The position numbers were made by a program, and so were the translations under genes. Under the pieces are notes generated by a model. It made no database searches, had not been told where the DNA came from, and worked only from the letters and a program-made list of their open reading frames with translations. A stretch of 64,000 nt of DNA from Myxococcus virescens (GTDB lineage Bacteria > Myxococcota > Myxococcia > Myxococcales > Myxococcaceae), in contig NZ_FNAJ01000020.1 of NCBI RefSeq assembly GCF_900101905.1, positions 1-64,000 on the forward strand, read 5' to 3'. Below, piece by piece: positions 1 to 8,754 of the stretch. Every line of letters starts with the position of its first letter. Positions within the stretch are counted from its first letter, which is position 1.

Positions 1-2
1 AC

Positions 3-323
3 TCAATACCTCCGGTGAAGACTCCCTCGGGACAGCGACGCTTTCGACCGATGAAGGCTCATGGTGACAAGGCCTACGCCTCCAAGAAGAACCGGCGAGG
101 GCTGCGCAGGCGCGGAATCGCCCCACGTATTGCTCGTCCTGGAGTGGAGTCCAAGGAGCGGCTGGGCCGGCACCGCTGGGTGGCGGAGCGCACGCAGGCC
201 TGGAAGAACCAGTTCCGCCGACTCCGCGTCCGCGACGAGCGCAGGGCCGACGTTCACTTCGGCTTCCTCGTCCTCAGTTGCTGCGTCATCCTCCTGCGCA
301 GCCTCTACCCTCACATTTGTTAG
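3..323 (+). pseudogene. IS5-family transposase, C-terminal part (cut by window edge)
   Basis: The reading frame is open from the window edge to a stop at 321-323 and encodes about 106 residues. It matches the end of IS5-type DDE transposases: an ADKAY-like segment (here GDKAYASKKNRRGLRRRG) followed by the ESKERLGRHRWVAERT block that holds the catalytic Glu, then the FRRLRVRDERRADVH region. Family knowledge says this DDE enzyme cuts and joins the IS ends. The N-terminus and left inverted repeat lie outside the window, so I cannot tell whether the element is intact. It is partial here rather than demonstrably broken. Confidence 0.8.
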
Positions 324-413
324 AAGCTCTTAGCCTGACATCCCGATGACGTGCGCCACGCCCAGGGCGCAATCATCCACACTTGCTGAATTGCTAGTCT
401 TTCTCGTTTGAAT

Positions 414-428
414 TTGAATTAAATTCAA
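414..428. promoter_or_regulatory. 15-bp perfect palindrome upstream of a secreted-protein gene
   Basis: TTGAATT-A-AATTCAA is a perfect inverted repeat in a short AT-rich patch (about 400-445) that contrasts with the GC-rich surroundings. It lies about 60 bases before the start of the next gene. The position and symmetry suit an operator or promoter-overlapping site, but no cognate regulator is visible. Overlapping 8-bp arms at 408-415 and 421-428 give a second possible reading. Confidence 0.35.
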
Positions 429-489
429 GACCAGTGCTAGTAAGAAATCGGCTTCGGCCAACCCCGCACAAACAACACAGGAGTAGTCC

Positions 490-1050
490 ATGACGAGGAA
501 CGTGAAGCGTTTCCTGGCTGGCTCGCTGCTGTCTCTCACCCCGTCGATCGCTTTCGCCGGACAGATCGAACTCGACTTCCCCGACTTCCTCACCCAGCGC
601 AGTGAGTACGTCAGCGTCCGTGAGGGCGCGGTGCAGCTCCCCGTGCGGAAGGGCCCCTCGGTGGAGTCTATCGGCCCTGCCGTTGAGGACTTCTTTGTCT
701 CCAACCAGGCCGGCGTCGACCTCACCCTGGGCATCCAGATCCTGACGGGCACGTACAATGGCACCTGGAACACCCACCCCGTCCCCCCCGGCACCTATGG
801 TGGGTTCCAGGTCGGCGCCCCCGCCCCCGCCCCGACGGTTGTCCAGCAGTACTACTACACGGTCGACCCGGTGAATCCCGCTGGCTCGAAGACCTGTGTC
901 TGGCGCGTGGAAGTCACGGACAACGCCGGCACCTGCGGCGCGCAGGTCTTCTTCGGTACCTACGGCGGCGCCCTCTGCACTGTCGACGAGACCCAGTCGT
1001 CCATCGACCCGGTCACGTGTCAGACGCAGGTCGTCACCAACATGCAGTGA
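490..1050 (+). CDS. Secreted protein of unknown function
   Basis: 186 residues. An AGGAG ribosome site sits 6 bases before the ATG. The N-terminus is a classical signal peptide: basic MTRNVKR, a hydrophobic core, and a likely cleavage after AFA near residue 22. The mature part has no motif I recognise. It has a Pro/Ala-rich stretch near residues 112-118 (APAPAPT), several Tyr residues after it, and five Cys in the last 60 residues that could form disulphides in the periplasm or outside. It follows an IS fragment and an AT-rich leader with a palindrome. It ends just before a hairpin shared with the convergent gene. Function unknown. Confidence 0.75.
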   Translation: MTRNVKRFLAGSLLSLTPSIAFAGQIELDFPDFLTQRSEYVSVREGAVQLPVRKGPSVESIGPAVEDFFVSNQAGVDLTLGIQILTGTYNGTWNTHPVPPGTYGGFQVGAPAPAPTVVQQYYYTVDPVNPAGSKTCVWRVEVTDNAGTCGAQVFFGTYGGALCTVDETQSSIDPVTCQTQVVTNMQ

Positions 1051-1063
1051 GTTGAATCGCGGT

Positions 1064-1094
1064 CCACCAGGGTCTCTCCGGGAGCCCCTGGTGG
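1064..1094. terminator. Hairpin between convergent genes
   Basis: Arms CCACCAGGG (1064-1072) and CCCTGGTGG (1086-1094) form a perfect 9-bp stem with a 13-base loop between the stop at 1050 and the convergent stop at 1106. There is no T-tract, so it may act as a two-way stem rather than a classic intrinsic terminator. Confidence 0.5.
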
Positions 1095-1105
1095 TGCGTA
1101 AACCG

Positions 1106-1786
1106 TCATCGGCGGTCGGCACGGCTCCAGCGGAACGTCAGCCCGGCATGACCGGTGGGCGGGCGGCGCCCACCGCTCAGGCCCAGGGGAAACTCGAGGC
1201 CCCCCTCTGCTCGCACTTCGAAGGAGGGGCTCAAGCGAAACCCGATCCCCAGGGAGCCCCCTGGTGAGAGCAGCAGGTTCGATCCATTGAACCGCCCTTG
1301 AAAGGCGGTGAGCGGTCCCGCGAAGGCACCTGTCAACGATGCGCCACCGGTCAGGGTCCACGCGCGGCTCAGCCGATAGTCGAGCAGCGTCTGTGCGCCA
1401 AGCCGGAGATTGACGGGCTCCGTGTAGTTGTTGGTGACAGGCACGTACCAGATTCCCGCGCTCGGAGCGACGGACCACGTCCACCGGGACTGCTCGATGA
1501 GCCGGTGCCGAGTTCCAAGCTCCAGGCCCAGCAACGTGAGGCGGCCGCCCCAATCCCAGTTCTCGCCAGCGCCCTTGCGGAAGGTGAGCTCGGGGCTGGG
1601 GAGGTACGCCTGTTCCCGCCCACGCTCGAAGGCCAGCGCGTTCAATGAAACGCCGACCTCTGTCGTCCCAACGGGGGTTGTCGCGGCGCGGATGTTCCGC
1701 GCACCGCTCAGACAGCCAGAAGCAAGAACGAGCGCCCCGCCCACCCAGAGTGCCCGTGTGCCGAAGCCTCGCATCATGGGGGCCAT
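1106..1786 (-). CDS. Outer-membrane barrel-like lipoprotein
   Basis: About 226 residues from the ATG at 1786. An ATG at 1777 would make an ATGA overlap with the stop of the upstream gene and is equally possible. A long N-terminal extension seen with an earlier start overlaps the upstream gene and is not credible. The N-terminus carries a hydrophobic stretch ending in a lipobox (LASGC, about residue 26), so it should be lipid-anchored. The rest alternates polar and aromatic residues in strands (tracts such as WTWSVAPSAGIWYVPV and LLSPGGSLGIGFRLS) and ends in Phe-Arg-Trp, as in small membrane barrels. It is probably co-transcribed with the nuclease-fold lipoprotein. Exact role unknown. Confidence 0.65.
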   Translation of the reverse strand: MAPMMRGFGTRALWVGGALVLASGCLSGARNIRAATTPVGTTEVGVSLNALAFERGREQAYLPSPELTFRKGAGENWDWGGRLTLLGLELGTRHRLIEQSRWTWSVAPSAGIWYVPVTNNYTEPVNLRLGAQTLLDYRLSRAWTLTGGASLTGAFAGPLTAFQGRFNGSNLLLSPGGSLGIGFRLSPSFEVRAEGGLEFPLGLSGGRRPPTGHAGLTFRWSRADRR

Positions 1787-2697
1787 GCGAACCGCACCCA
1801 GACGGGATGGTGGTCGCTCCCCGCTGGGCGCCGGTCCACGCCGCGCTCCAGCGGAGCGAGCCCCTGGGCGAAGACGAAGTCGAGCGGGAGGCCGCCAATC
1901 ACGGAGTCCACCGTGTCTCCCACGCCTTCCGAAGCCCATTGGAAGTCCCGCTCTGAAAACAGCTTCACCATCTGCCTCAGGCTTCCCGGGTCCGAGGTAT
2001 TGAAATCACCGGCGATGACCTGCACGGGTCCCGTCCCCTCCATCGCGTCGATGATGGTCTCCGCCTGGTCCAGCCGCCCACCAAGCCCGACGATGGGCGT
2101 GGCGTTGTGCACGGAGGCCGTTTGAACCAGCGTCCCACCGATGTCCAACGTCGCAAGGACCGCGATGCGGCGGCGCTGATGGTACGGGTCGTCATGAGGA
2201 AGGTGGACTTTCCGGTCCGCGACGATGGGCCACCGGCTCAACAGCGCGTTCCCGAAGTCGTCGTCGTCCACCTGCACGGAGGCAGGGTAGTAGACGTAGG
2301 CCAACCCCAGCTCACTTGCGATGCGGTCGACGGACGCTGCGTCCATCTCCTGCATCGCGATGACATCCGCCCCCGCGAGCGGAGGCCTCGAGAGCGCGGT
2401 GATGGCCTCGGTGACCTTTTCGGCGAAGGACAGGTTGAACGTCACCACGGTGATGGAAGCGGGCGCCTCGGAGGCGACGGTACCCGGCTCCCGATGGTCG
2501 CCGCTGTACCGGGGGCCGCCCTCATCGGTGTAGTTCGCCGCGAGCGGGCATCCCGTAAGAAACGTGAGCAGGAGAAGCGCCCACGGCGGCGCGATGCGCA
2601 GCCGTTGAAGGGAGCCTGGCTGCCAGACGCCGTCTCTGGCGCCAGGCGCCTCCGCCGCGGCGTCGCGTGCGTCGTTGCATTTCAAGGACCCGTGCAT
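1774..2697 (-). CDS. Endonuclease/exonuclease/phosphatase-fold lipoprotein
   Basis: 307 residues from the ATG at 2697; a TTG at 2769 would be longer, and neither has a clear ribosome site. A hydrophobic segment ends in the lipobox LTGC, so export and lipid anchoring are predicted. The mature part shows the EEP (DNase I-like) signature in order: VVTFNLS (Asn), AMQEMD (metal-binding Glu), ALLSRWPI, SVHNA (His), GDFNT (Asp/Asn) and the terminal SDHHPV catalytic His. This fold hydrolyses phosphodiesters (nucleases, sphingomyelinases, inositol phosphatases). The substrate cannot be told from sequence. A second, non-exported EEP protein lies at 41428-42711. Confidence 0.8.
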   Translation of the reverse strand: MHGSLKCNDARDAAAEAPGARDGVWQPGSLQRLRIAPPWALLLLTFLTGCPLAANYTDEGGPRYSGDHREPGTVASEAPASITVVTFNLSFAEKVTEAITALSRPPLAGADVIAMQEMDAASVDRIASELGLAYVYYPASVQVDDDDFGNALLSRWPIVADRKVHLPHDDPYHQRRRIAVLATLDIGGTLVQTASVHNATPIVGLGGRLDQAETIIDAMEGTGPVQVIAGDFNTSDPGSLRQMVKLFSERDFQWASEGVGDTVDSVIGGLPLDFVFAQGLAPLERGVDRRPAGSDHHPVWVRFAWPP

Positions 2698-2990
2698 CGC
2701 GCCACTGAACGAAGCAGCGCCCCAGAGATTCCTTCCACCACAGCGCCGACACCGCACCGCTCCCTCCAACGGGCGCAGAGCAACAGAGGGAGTGAACGCC
2801 TTGATGGAGCAGCCGCCTCATGGCCCAAGCCAACCAGGCAGCCGGATGCGGTGCTTGGAGAGATGCACTCAGCCACCTGCGGAGTGAGGCCAGTCCTCCA
2901 CCTCGCTCGCGGCGGAACGAATCACCGCAAGTACGGCACGGAAGCGGGGCATCAGCGGCCAGGATGCCGTTGACGCCCCGCCCTTCCCGC

Positions 2991-3932
2991 CTACTTCTTG
3001 GAGCTGCTGCGCAGGTACCGGTAGAACTCGGACTCGCCGCCCAGGAACAGCGACGTGGAGCTGTCCACGACGTCCGGGTAGGCCTCCAGCGTCCGCATGA
3101 ACTGGTAGAACTCCGGGTCCCGGCCGAAGGCCTCCGCGTAGATCTTCGTCGCCTCGGCGTCCGCCGCGCCAGTGACGTCCTGGGCCTTGCGGTAGGCCGC
3201 CGAGCGGATCTCCTTCAAGTCACGCTCACGCTGGCCCCGGACCTCCGCCGCGCGGCCCATGCCCTCCGAGCGGGAGCGCTCGGCGATGCGCTTGCGCTCG
3301 GAGATCATCCGCTCGAACACCTTCACCTGGACCTCGTCCACGTAGTTGATGCGACGGATCTGCACGTCGACCAGCTCCACCCCGAACTCCTTGACGATCT
3401 CCGCGGCCCGCAGCCGGATCTGGCGAGTGAGCTTGTCCCGGCCCTGGGCGACCTGCTCCAGCGACTCCGCCCGCTCCGTCTCGGCGGTGTACTCGTCGTC
3501 CTCGAAGGGACGGTTGGTGGAGCGGACCGCCTCGATCAGCGCGAAGGACGCGATGGTGTTGCGCGTCTCACCGTCGATGATGTCGTCGAGCCGGGACTGC
3601 GCGTTGCGCTCATCCCGCAGGCGCTGGAAGAAGCGCAGCGGGTCCACGATGCGCCAGCGACCAAAGGTGTCCACCCAGATGTACTTCTTGTCCTTGGTGG
3701 GAATCTGGTTCGGGTCACCGCGCCAATCCAGCCACCGCTTGTCAAAGCGGTTCACCGTGTCGACAAAGGGCATCTTGAAGTGGAGCCCCGGGTCCACGAC
3801 GGACGCGCCCTTCGGCTCGCCGAACCGGGTGATGACGGCCTGCTCGTGCTCGCTCAGGGTGTAGGTCGCGGAGAAGCCCAGCACCACGGCCAGGATGGCC
3901 AATACGCCAAGGGGAATGACAAGGCGGCTCAT
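2991..3932 (-). CDS. hflC: HflC, membrane protease modulator
   Basis: 313 residues. One N-terminal membrane segment is followed by an SPFH/band-7 domain (about residues 25-215), then an Ala/Glu-rich coiled coil typical of HflC (EIRSAAYRKAQDVTGAADAEA) and the conserved YQFMRTLEAY block. HflC and HflK form a large membrane cage around FtsH and modulate its proteolysis. The ATG overlaps the hflK stop by four bases (ATGA), so the two are translationally coupled. The length matches the family (about 330). Confidence 0.93.
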   Translation of the reverse strand: MSRLVIPLGVLAILAVVLGFSATYTLSEHEQAVITRFGEPKGASVVDPGLHFKMPFVDTVNRFDKRWLDWRGDPNQIPTKDKKYIWVDTFGRWRIVDPLRFFQRLRDERNAQSRLDDIIDGETRNTIASFALIEAVRSTNRPFEDDEYTAETERAESLEQVAQGRDKLTRQIRLRAAEIVKEFGVELVDVQIRRINYVDEVQVKVFERMISERKRIAERSRSEGMGRAAEVRGQRERDLKEIRSAAYRKAQDVTGAADAEATKIYAEAFGRDPEFYQFMRTLEAYPDVVDSSTSLFLGGESEFYRYLRSSSKK

Positions 3933-4999
3933 CGGCGGCCCTCCGTCTGGCTCGCGCTCCCGGACACCGCGGGGTCGGTCGCCTGCATGTTCAACAGCGG
4001 CGTGAGCCCCTTGACGGACTCGTCCAAGACGACCTTCTGCCCGGCGCTCCGGAGCACCTGGCTCACGGTCTCCAGGTACATGCGGCGGCGGGTGACGTCC
4101 GGCGCCTTGCGGTACTCCTCGTAGACGCGAGCGAAGCGGTCCGCTTCACCCTTGGCGCGGTTCACACGTTCAATGGCATAGCCCTCGGCGCTGCGCAGCG
4201 CCTCCTCGGCCTCGCCCTTCGCGCGGGGGATGACGCGGTTCAGCTCGGCATAGGCCTCGTTGATGACGCGCTCCTTCTCCTGGATGGCCTGGTTCACCTC
4301 GTTGAAGGACGGCTTCACCGGGTCGGGCGGGTTCACGTCCTGGAGGACCACCTGCTGGATGTCCACGCCCGTTTCGTAGCGGTCCGCCAGGTCCTGGAGC
4401 AACAGCTTGGCCTGGGTGGCCACCGCCTGGCGGCCCGTGGTGAGGACCTCATTCACCGAGTGGTCTCCCACGACGGCCCGCATCGAGGCCTCGGAGATGT
4501 CCCGGAGCATGCCCTCCACGTTCTTCACCTTGAAGAGGTACTTGTACGGGTCCTTGATCTTGTACTGGACGATCCACTCCACCACCGCGACGTTGAGGTC
4601 ACCGGTGAGCATGAGTGACTCGCGCTTCGTGTCCGATGTCTCCGCCGCATAGGCAGAGCCCACGCGCGAGCGGGAGGCCTCCGTGCGGAAACCGAACTCC
4701 GCCTTGAGCTGACGCTGCACCGGGACCTTCACGATGCGGTCCACCCAGAAGGGCATCCGGAAATGCGGGCCCGGCTCCACCGTTCCCACGAAGCGCCCCA
4801 GCCGGAGGATGACGCCCACTTCGTCCGGCTCCACCTGGGCGTAGCTGGTCATCAGCCCCACCAGCAGGAACAGGCCAAACACCGCGAACAGGATGCGGCG
4901 CCCGATTCCAGGCCCCAGTTGCCGCCGAAGCTCACGTAGGACGTCTGACGGCTCCCGCCCTCGTGGGTCGGAATTCATGACGCGAGGATTCCATGACAT
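3929..4999 (-). CDS. hflK: HflK, membrane protease modulator
   Basis: 356 residues. The start at 4999 has a purine-rich GGGGGAAG site eight bases upstream; an in-frame ATG at 4978 is the alternative. After a charged cytoplasmic tail comes one membrane helix (about residues 35-52), then the SPFH/band-7 domain with the conserved VEPDEVGVILRLG and PGPHFRMPF segments, and a C-terminal region with ERVNRAKGEADRF and YRKAPDVTRRRMYLET, which are diagnostic of HflK. It is the first gene of the hflK-hflC pair and the FtsH cage partner of HflC. Confidence 0.93.
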   Translation of the reverse strand: MSWNPRVMNSDPRGREPSDVLRELRRQLGPGIGRRILFAVFGLFLLVGLMTSYAQVEPDEVGVILRLGRFVGTVEPGPHFRMPFWVDRIVKVPVQRQLKAEFGFRTEASRSRVGSAYAAETSDTKRESLMLTGDLNVAVVEWIVQYKIKDPYKYLFKVKNVEGMLRDISEASMRAVVGDHSVNEVLTTGRQAVATQAKLLLQDLADRYETGVDIQQVVLQDVNPPDPVKPSFNEVNQAIQEKERVINEAYAELNRVIPRAKGEAEEALRSAEGYAIERVNRAKGEADRFARVYEEYRKAPDVTRRRMYLETVSQVLRSAGQKVVLDESVKGLTPLLNMQATDPAVSGSASQTEGRR

Positions 5000-5178
5000 C
5001 CATCCGTCTTCCCCCGTACAGGCTGCTCATGCAAGGGGCGCCGCGAGAATTCCAGCCAGCCGGGCACCATGCGCAGCGCTCACGCGCTTGACCGGTATGG
5101 GCACGTCACTTCGGTCACTTCGATTGACGCTCCACGGCACGCTCATTAGGGAAGCCGCACTTGCCAGGGAGGAATCCG

Positions 5179-6207
5179 TTGAGGGACCTGACCAACCGAC
5201 GAATCGTGCTCGCATCCCGGCCCGAAGGCCGGCCCACACGGGAGAACTTCCGCATCGAGGACGTCTCCGTACCGGAGCCCGGCGAAGGTGAGCTCCTGCT
5301 GAAGGTCCAGTACCTGTCGCTGGACCCGTACATGCGAGGCCGGATGAGCACCGCGAAGTCCTACGCCCGCCCACTGGACCTGGGCGAGGTCATCGTCGGC
5401 GGCACCGTCGCCCGCGTCGTCCGCTCCCGACACCCGGGCTACGCGGAAGGCGACATCGTCCTCTCCTACTCGGGCTGGCAGACCTACTCGCTGTCCAAGG
5501 GTGAAGGTCTGCGCAAGCTCGACCCGGCCGCCGCCCCAGTCTCCACCGCGCTGGGCGTGCTCGGCATGCCGGGATTCACCGCCTACTCGGGCCTCTTCAC
5601 GATTGGACGGCCTCAGCCCGGTGAGACGGTGGTCGTCGCCGCGGCCAGCGGTCCTGTTGGCGCGACGGTGGGGCAGTTGGCCAGAATCAAGGGGGCGCGC
5701 GCGGTGGGCATCGCGGGCGGACCGGAGAAGTGCGCGTACGTGCGTGACGAGCTCGGCTTCGACGCCGTCGTGGACCACCGCGCTCCGGACTTCGCCGAGC
5801 GTTTGAAGGAAGCCTGCCCCAAGGGCGTGGACGTGTACTTCGAGAACGTGGGCGGCGCTGTCTGGGACGCCGTCTTCCCGCTCCTCAATCCGTTCGCGCG
5901 AGTCCCCGTCTGCGGCCTCATCGCCTGGTACAACAGCACGGGTCCCTTCGAGGGCCCGAACCGCCTGCCCCTCGTCATGCGCGACGTGCTCTCCAAGAGC
6001 CTGACGCTGCGAGGCTTCATCCAGACGGAGTTCGTCAGCCAGCTCCCGGATTTCTACCGGGACATGAGCGCATGGGTGCGCGAGGGACGCGTGCGCTACC
6101 GCGAAGACATCGTCAACGGGCTCGACCATGCGCCCGAGGCCTTCGTCGGGCTGCTGGAAGGCCGCAACTTCGGCAAGCTCGTGGTGAAGGTGGACGAAAC
6201 GGCATGA
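5179..6207 (+). CDS. NADP-dependent oxidoreductase (PTGR / CurA-like MDR family)
   Basis: 342 residues. I chose the TTG at 5179 because GGGAGGA ends about six bases upstream; an earlier TTG at 5161 overlaps that site. The protein is a zinc-less medium-chain reductase of the leukotriene-B4-dehydrogenase/curcumin-reductase type: YLSLDPYMRGRM near residue 45, the NADP-binding stretch VVVAAASGPVGATVGQLA near 150, a conserved GFDAVVDH, and VDVYFENVGG near 220. These enzymes reduce C=C bonds of enones with NADPH. The physiological substrate is unknown. It is convergent with the DUF808 gene across a hairpin. Confidence 0.88.
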   Translation: MRDLTNRRIVLASRPEGRPTRENFRIEDVSVPEPGEGELLLKVQYLSLDPYMRGRMSTAKSYARPLDLGEVIVGGTVARVVRSRHPGYAEGDIVLSYSGWQTYSLSKGEGLRKLDPAAAPVSTALGVLGMPGFTAYSGLFTIGRPQPGETVVVAAASGPVGATVGQLARIKGARAVGIAGGPEKCAYVRDELGFDAVVDHRAPDFAERLKEACPKGVDVYFENVGGAVWDAVFPLLNPFARVPVCGLIAWYNSTGPFEGPNRLPLVMRDVLSKSLTLRGFIQTEFVSQLPDFYRDMSAWVREGRVRYREDIVNGLDHAPEAFVGLLEGRNFGKLVVKVDETA

Positions 6208-6228
6208 CGTCCAACGCGTGAAGCGCCG

Positions 6229-6259
6229 CCTGCGTGCCCGGAACACTCAGGCACGCAGG
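6229..6259. terminator. Perfect 10-bp hairpin between convergent genes
   Basis: CCTGCGTGCC (6229-6238) pairs perfectly with GGCACGCAGG (6250-6259) around an 11-base loop, exactly between the convergent stops at 6207 and 6271. It probably serves as a two-way terminator stem. No T-tract follows on either strand. Confidence 0.6.
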
Positions 6260-6270
6260 GGCAAACTGGC

Positions 6271-7215
6271 TCAGCTCGGCTTGGCCCGCACGGACTGGAA
6301 CGCCCGCGTGGCGCCCGTCACCAGCAGAACGATGAGGCCACCCGCGATGATGCCGGCCACCGCGTTCATCAGAGACGGCACGAGCGCGCCCAGCAGTCCG
6401 CCAACGCCTGGCACCGCCGCAACCGCGGCGGTCGCGTGCTCGATGAAGTGATGCAGGGGCGCGATGCCGTGCGTGAGGATGCCGCCGCCCACCATGAACA
6501 TGGCGGCCGTGCCCACGATGCCGAGCCCCTTCATCAGGTACGGCGCGGTGGCCAGGATGCCCCGGCCCAGGCTCCGCTTGATCCCGCCCTCCGCCTTCAT
6601 CAGGTAGAGCCCCGCGTCGTCGAGCTTCACGATGCCCGCGACCAGGCCGTACACGCCCACCGTCATGAGGAGGGCGATGCCCGTCAGCACGGCGACCTGC
6701 ATCCCGAAGGTCGCGGCGGTGAGCGTTCCGAGCGAGATGACGACGATTTCGGCGGACAAGATGAAGTCGGTGCGGATGGCGCCCTTGATCTTGTCCTTCT
6801 CCATGGCGACCAGGTCCACCGACGGGTCCGCCACTGCATTGATGCGTTCCTGCTTCTGCGCCGCCTGCTCCTCCTTGCCGTGCAGGAACTTGTGGGCCAC
6901 CTTCTCGAAGCCCTCGAAGCACAGGAAGGCGCCACCCAGCATCAGCAGCGGGGTGATGGCCCAGGGCGCCAGCGCGCTGATGGCCAGCGCCGCGGGCACC
7001 AGAATCGCCTTGTTGACCATCGAGCCCTTGGCGACGGCCCAGACGACGGGCAGTTCGCGGTCGGCGCTGACGCCGGAGACCTGCTGGGCATTGAGGGCGA
7101 GGTCATCCCCCAGCACGCCAGCGGTCTTTCGGGTCGCGACCTTCGTCATCGCCGCGATGTCGTCCAGCAGGCTGGCAATGTCATCAATCAGGGTGAGGAG
7201 GCTGCTTCCGGCCAC
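6271..7215 (-). CDS. DUF808 (YedI-type) inner-membrane protein
   Basis: 314 residues. It begins with the family hallmark MAGSSLLTLIDDIASLLDDI and continues with KTAGVLGDDLALNAQQV and GFEKVAHKF. Five or six hydrophobic helices follow, ending in a cytoplasmic basic tail. DUF808 proteins are widespread inner-membrane proteins of unknown biochemical role. The match is full length. It is a single gene on the minus strand with no visible partner. Confidence 0.9.
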   Translation of the reverse strand: MAGSSLLTLIDDIASLLDDIAAMTKVATRKTAGVLGDDLALNAQQVSGVSADRELPVVWAVAKGSMVNKAILVPAALAISALAPWAITPLLMLGGAFLCFEGFEKVAHKFLHGKEEQAAQKQERINAVADPSVDLVAMEKDKIKGAIRTDFILSAEIVVISLGTLTAATFGMQVAVLTGIALLMTVGVYGLVAGIVKLDDAGLYLMKAEGGIKRSLGRGILATAPYLMKGLGIVGTAAMFMVGGGILTHGIAPLHHFIEHATAAVAAVPGVGGLLGALVPSLMNAVAGIIAGGLIVLLVTGATRAFQSVRAKPS

Positions 7216-7477
7216 GTGGTTCGTCCTGGTGTAGAGGGCACGGGCGCGTCGCGAAGACGTCCCAAACCCTGGATATAGCCTGGATTAAGCGCGTCCACGC
7301 GGCTTCGAAAGCCACTCCCCCGGCTTTTCCCCCAACCCACCGCCATCCTCTTTTCCCTGGGTTCACCGAACAGGGCTGTCAGCAAGCGCGCTGGACCTGG
7401 CCGGCCGGATGGGGCATGCGTGAGGCCCACCCGCAACCCGAGCCCCACCCGGCCCGGCCATCCCGCGAGAGAAGTCC

Positions 7478-8698
7478 ATGCGAGCCTGCCCGTGCTGCAG
7501 GGAGGTGCTGACCGCCGGCATCCTGGGCCTGGGCGTCCGCCGCCTCGCGGGAAGCTGCGAGGTTTGCGGCGACACGGTCTGCCAGGTGTGCCTGAGCACG
7601 CAGGTCCTGGAGGCCGGTGACTTCCGGCAACGCCCGGTGGCGCCCGGCCACGAGAACCGGAAGGCCCGGGGCCGTATCTGCCGCGCCTGCTGGTGGGAGC
7701 ACCTGACGGAGCGGGGCATCAAGCCTCCGTTCCCCGCCCCGCCTGGACAACGCGAGCGGGCCGCCCACGCGGCGAGGTCATCCTGCCAGCACCCGGACGT
7801 CACGCAGGCCATGGGCTTCTGCCCCGGCTGCGGCGACGAAGTCGAATGGAAGGCCGAGCACGGCAACCCCGTCTGCGTGGCGTGCGAGGCACCCTCACAC
7901 CCGCTCTTCAATCACTGCTGGGCATGTGGCGAGTCCTTCGACGAGGCCAACGCGCCCGAGCCCGTGGCCCAGGGCTACCGGCTCGAGTTCGACTGCGACG
8001 CGGATGACTGCACCGGGAAGCTGGCGTGGCTGATGCCCTACTGCCCGTGGTGCGGAGAAACGAAGCACTGGGAGCCCGCGAGCGGTGGCGACCTGGAGTG
8101 CACGGAGTGCGAGCACCGCCTGGACCGCGCGTGGGCCCACTGCGTGCGGTGTGGCGAAGAGGCCCCCCTGCCAGACGACTGTCTCCGGTGCGGCCAGGAC
8201 CTGGACGATGCCCCCTCCGCCGCGCGCTGCGAGTCGTGCCGCAACATCGTATGTGGGGACTGCTTCGACACACGCGTGGTTCCATCCCCCTCCGGCGAGC
8301 CCCAGGAGCGGCTCCTCTGCACCACCTGCGGCGTGGGCTTCGACCGGCCCGCGCCTCCCGCCGAGCCTCCCGAGGAGGAGGAAGAAGCGGAGGCCGAGGA
8401 CACCGCCGAGGACGCCGACGACGCGGACGACACGGCTGACGAGGAGCCTGAGCCTGAACCGGAGCCTCGCACCGAAGCGCCCCGCGCGCCTGAACCGGAA
8501 CCGGTGGCGTCTGCCTGGGAGGTGCTGGGAATCACGCCCGGCACCCCGCTCACGGATGCACGGCGAGCCTACCTGTCACTGGTGGCCCAGTATCATCCGG
8601 ACAAGGTCGCGCAGCTCGGCCCCAAGCTGCAGGCCCTGGCGCAGGAAGAAACGCGCAGGCTCATCGAAGCTTGGGAGTACGTTCGCAGGAAGACTTAA
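7478..8698 (+). CDS. Multi-zinc-ribbon protein with C-terminal J domain
   Basis: 406 residues. The first about 280 residues hold at least a dozen CxxC pairs (for example CPCC, CEVCGDTVCQVC, CPGCGDEVEW, CPWCG, CVRCG, CLRCG), enough for six or so zinc ribbons. A very acidic Glu/Asp/Pro linker (about 285-340) follows, then a compact J-like domain in the last 63 residues with the HPD motif (QYHPDKVAQLG). J domains stimulate Hsp70 ATPase. The ribbons could bind client proteins or nucleic acid. The architecture, J domain last with a long ribbon array first, differs from DnaJ. No operon partner is seen; it is convergent with the next gene across a hairpin. Confidence 0.8.
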   Translation: MRACPCCREVLTAGILGLGVRRLAGSCEVCGDTVCQVCLSTQVLEAGDFRQRPVAPGHENRKARGRICRACWWEHLTERGIKPPFPAPPGQRERAAHAARSSCQHPDVTQAMGFCPGCGDEVEWKAEHGNPVCVACEAPSHPLFNHCWACGESFDEANAPEPVAQGYRLEFDCDADDCTGKLAWLMPYCPWCGETKHWEPASGGDLECTECEHRLDRAWAHCVRCGEEAPLPDDCLRCGQDLDDAPSAARCESCRNIVCGDCFDTRVVPSPSGEPQERLLCTTCGVGFDRPAPPAEPPEEEEEAEAEDTAEDADDADDTADEEPEPEPEPRTEAPRAPEPEPVASAWEVLGITPGTPLTDARRAYLSLVAQYHPDKVAQLGPKLQALAQEETRRLIEAWEYVRRKT

Positions 8699-8711
8699 CG
8701 CAATCCCGGAG

Positions 8712-8742
8712 CGAGGCCGGACCTCACCCGGTCCGGACCTCG
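8712..8742. terminator. Two-way hairpin between convergent genes
   Basis: The arms CGAGGCCGGACC (8712-8723) and GGTCCGG-A-CCTCG (8730-8742) make a 12-bp stem with one bulged A and a six-base loop. It lies between the stop of the J-domain gene and the stop of the coiled-coil gene. It is likely shared by both transcripts. Confidence 0.6.
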
Positions 8743-8754
8743 TACCGTCCAGGT

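Noticed and set aside
1787..1939. Longer start for the barrel-like lipoprotein
   Set aside because: The extension overlaps the upstream gene, is Arg/Gly/Pro-rich and would bury the lipoprotein signal.
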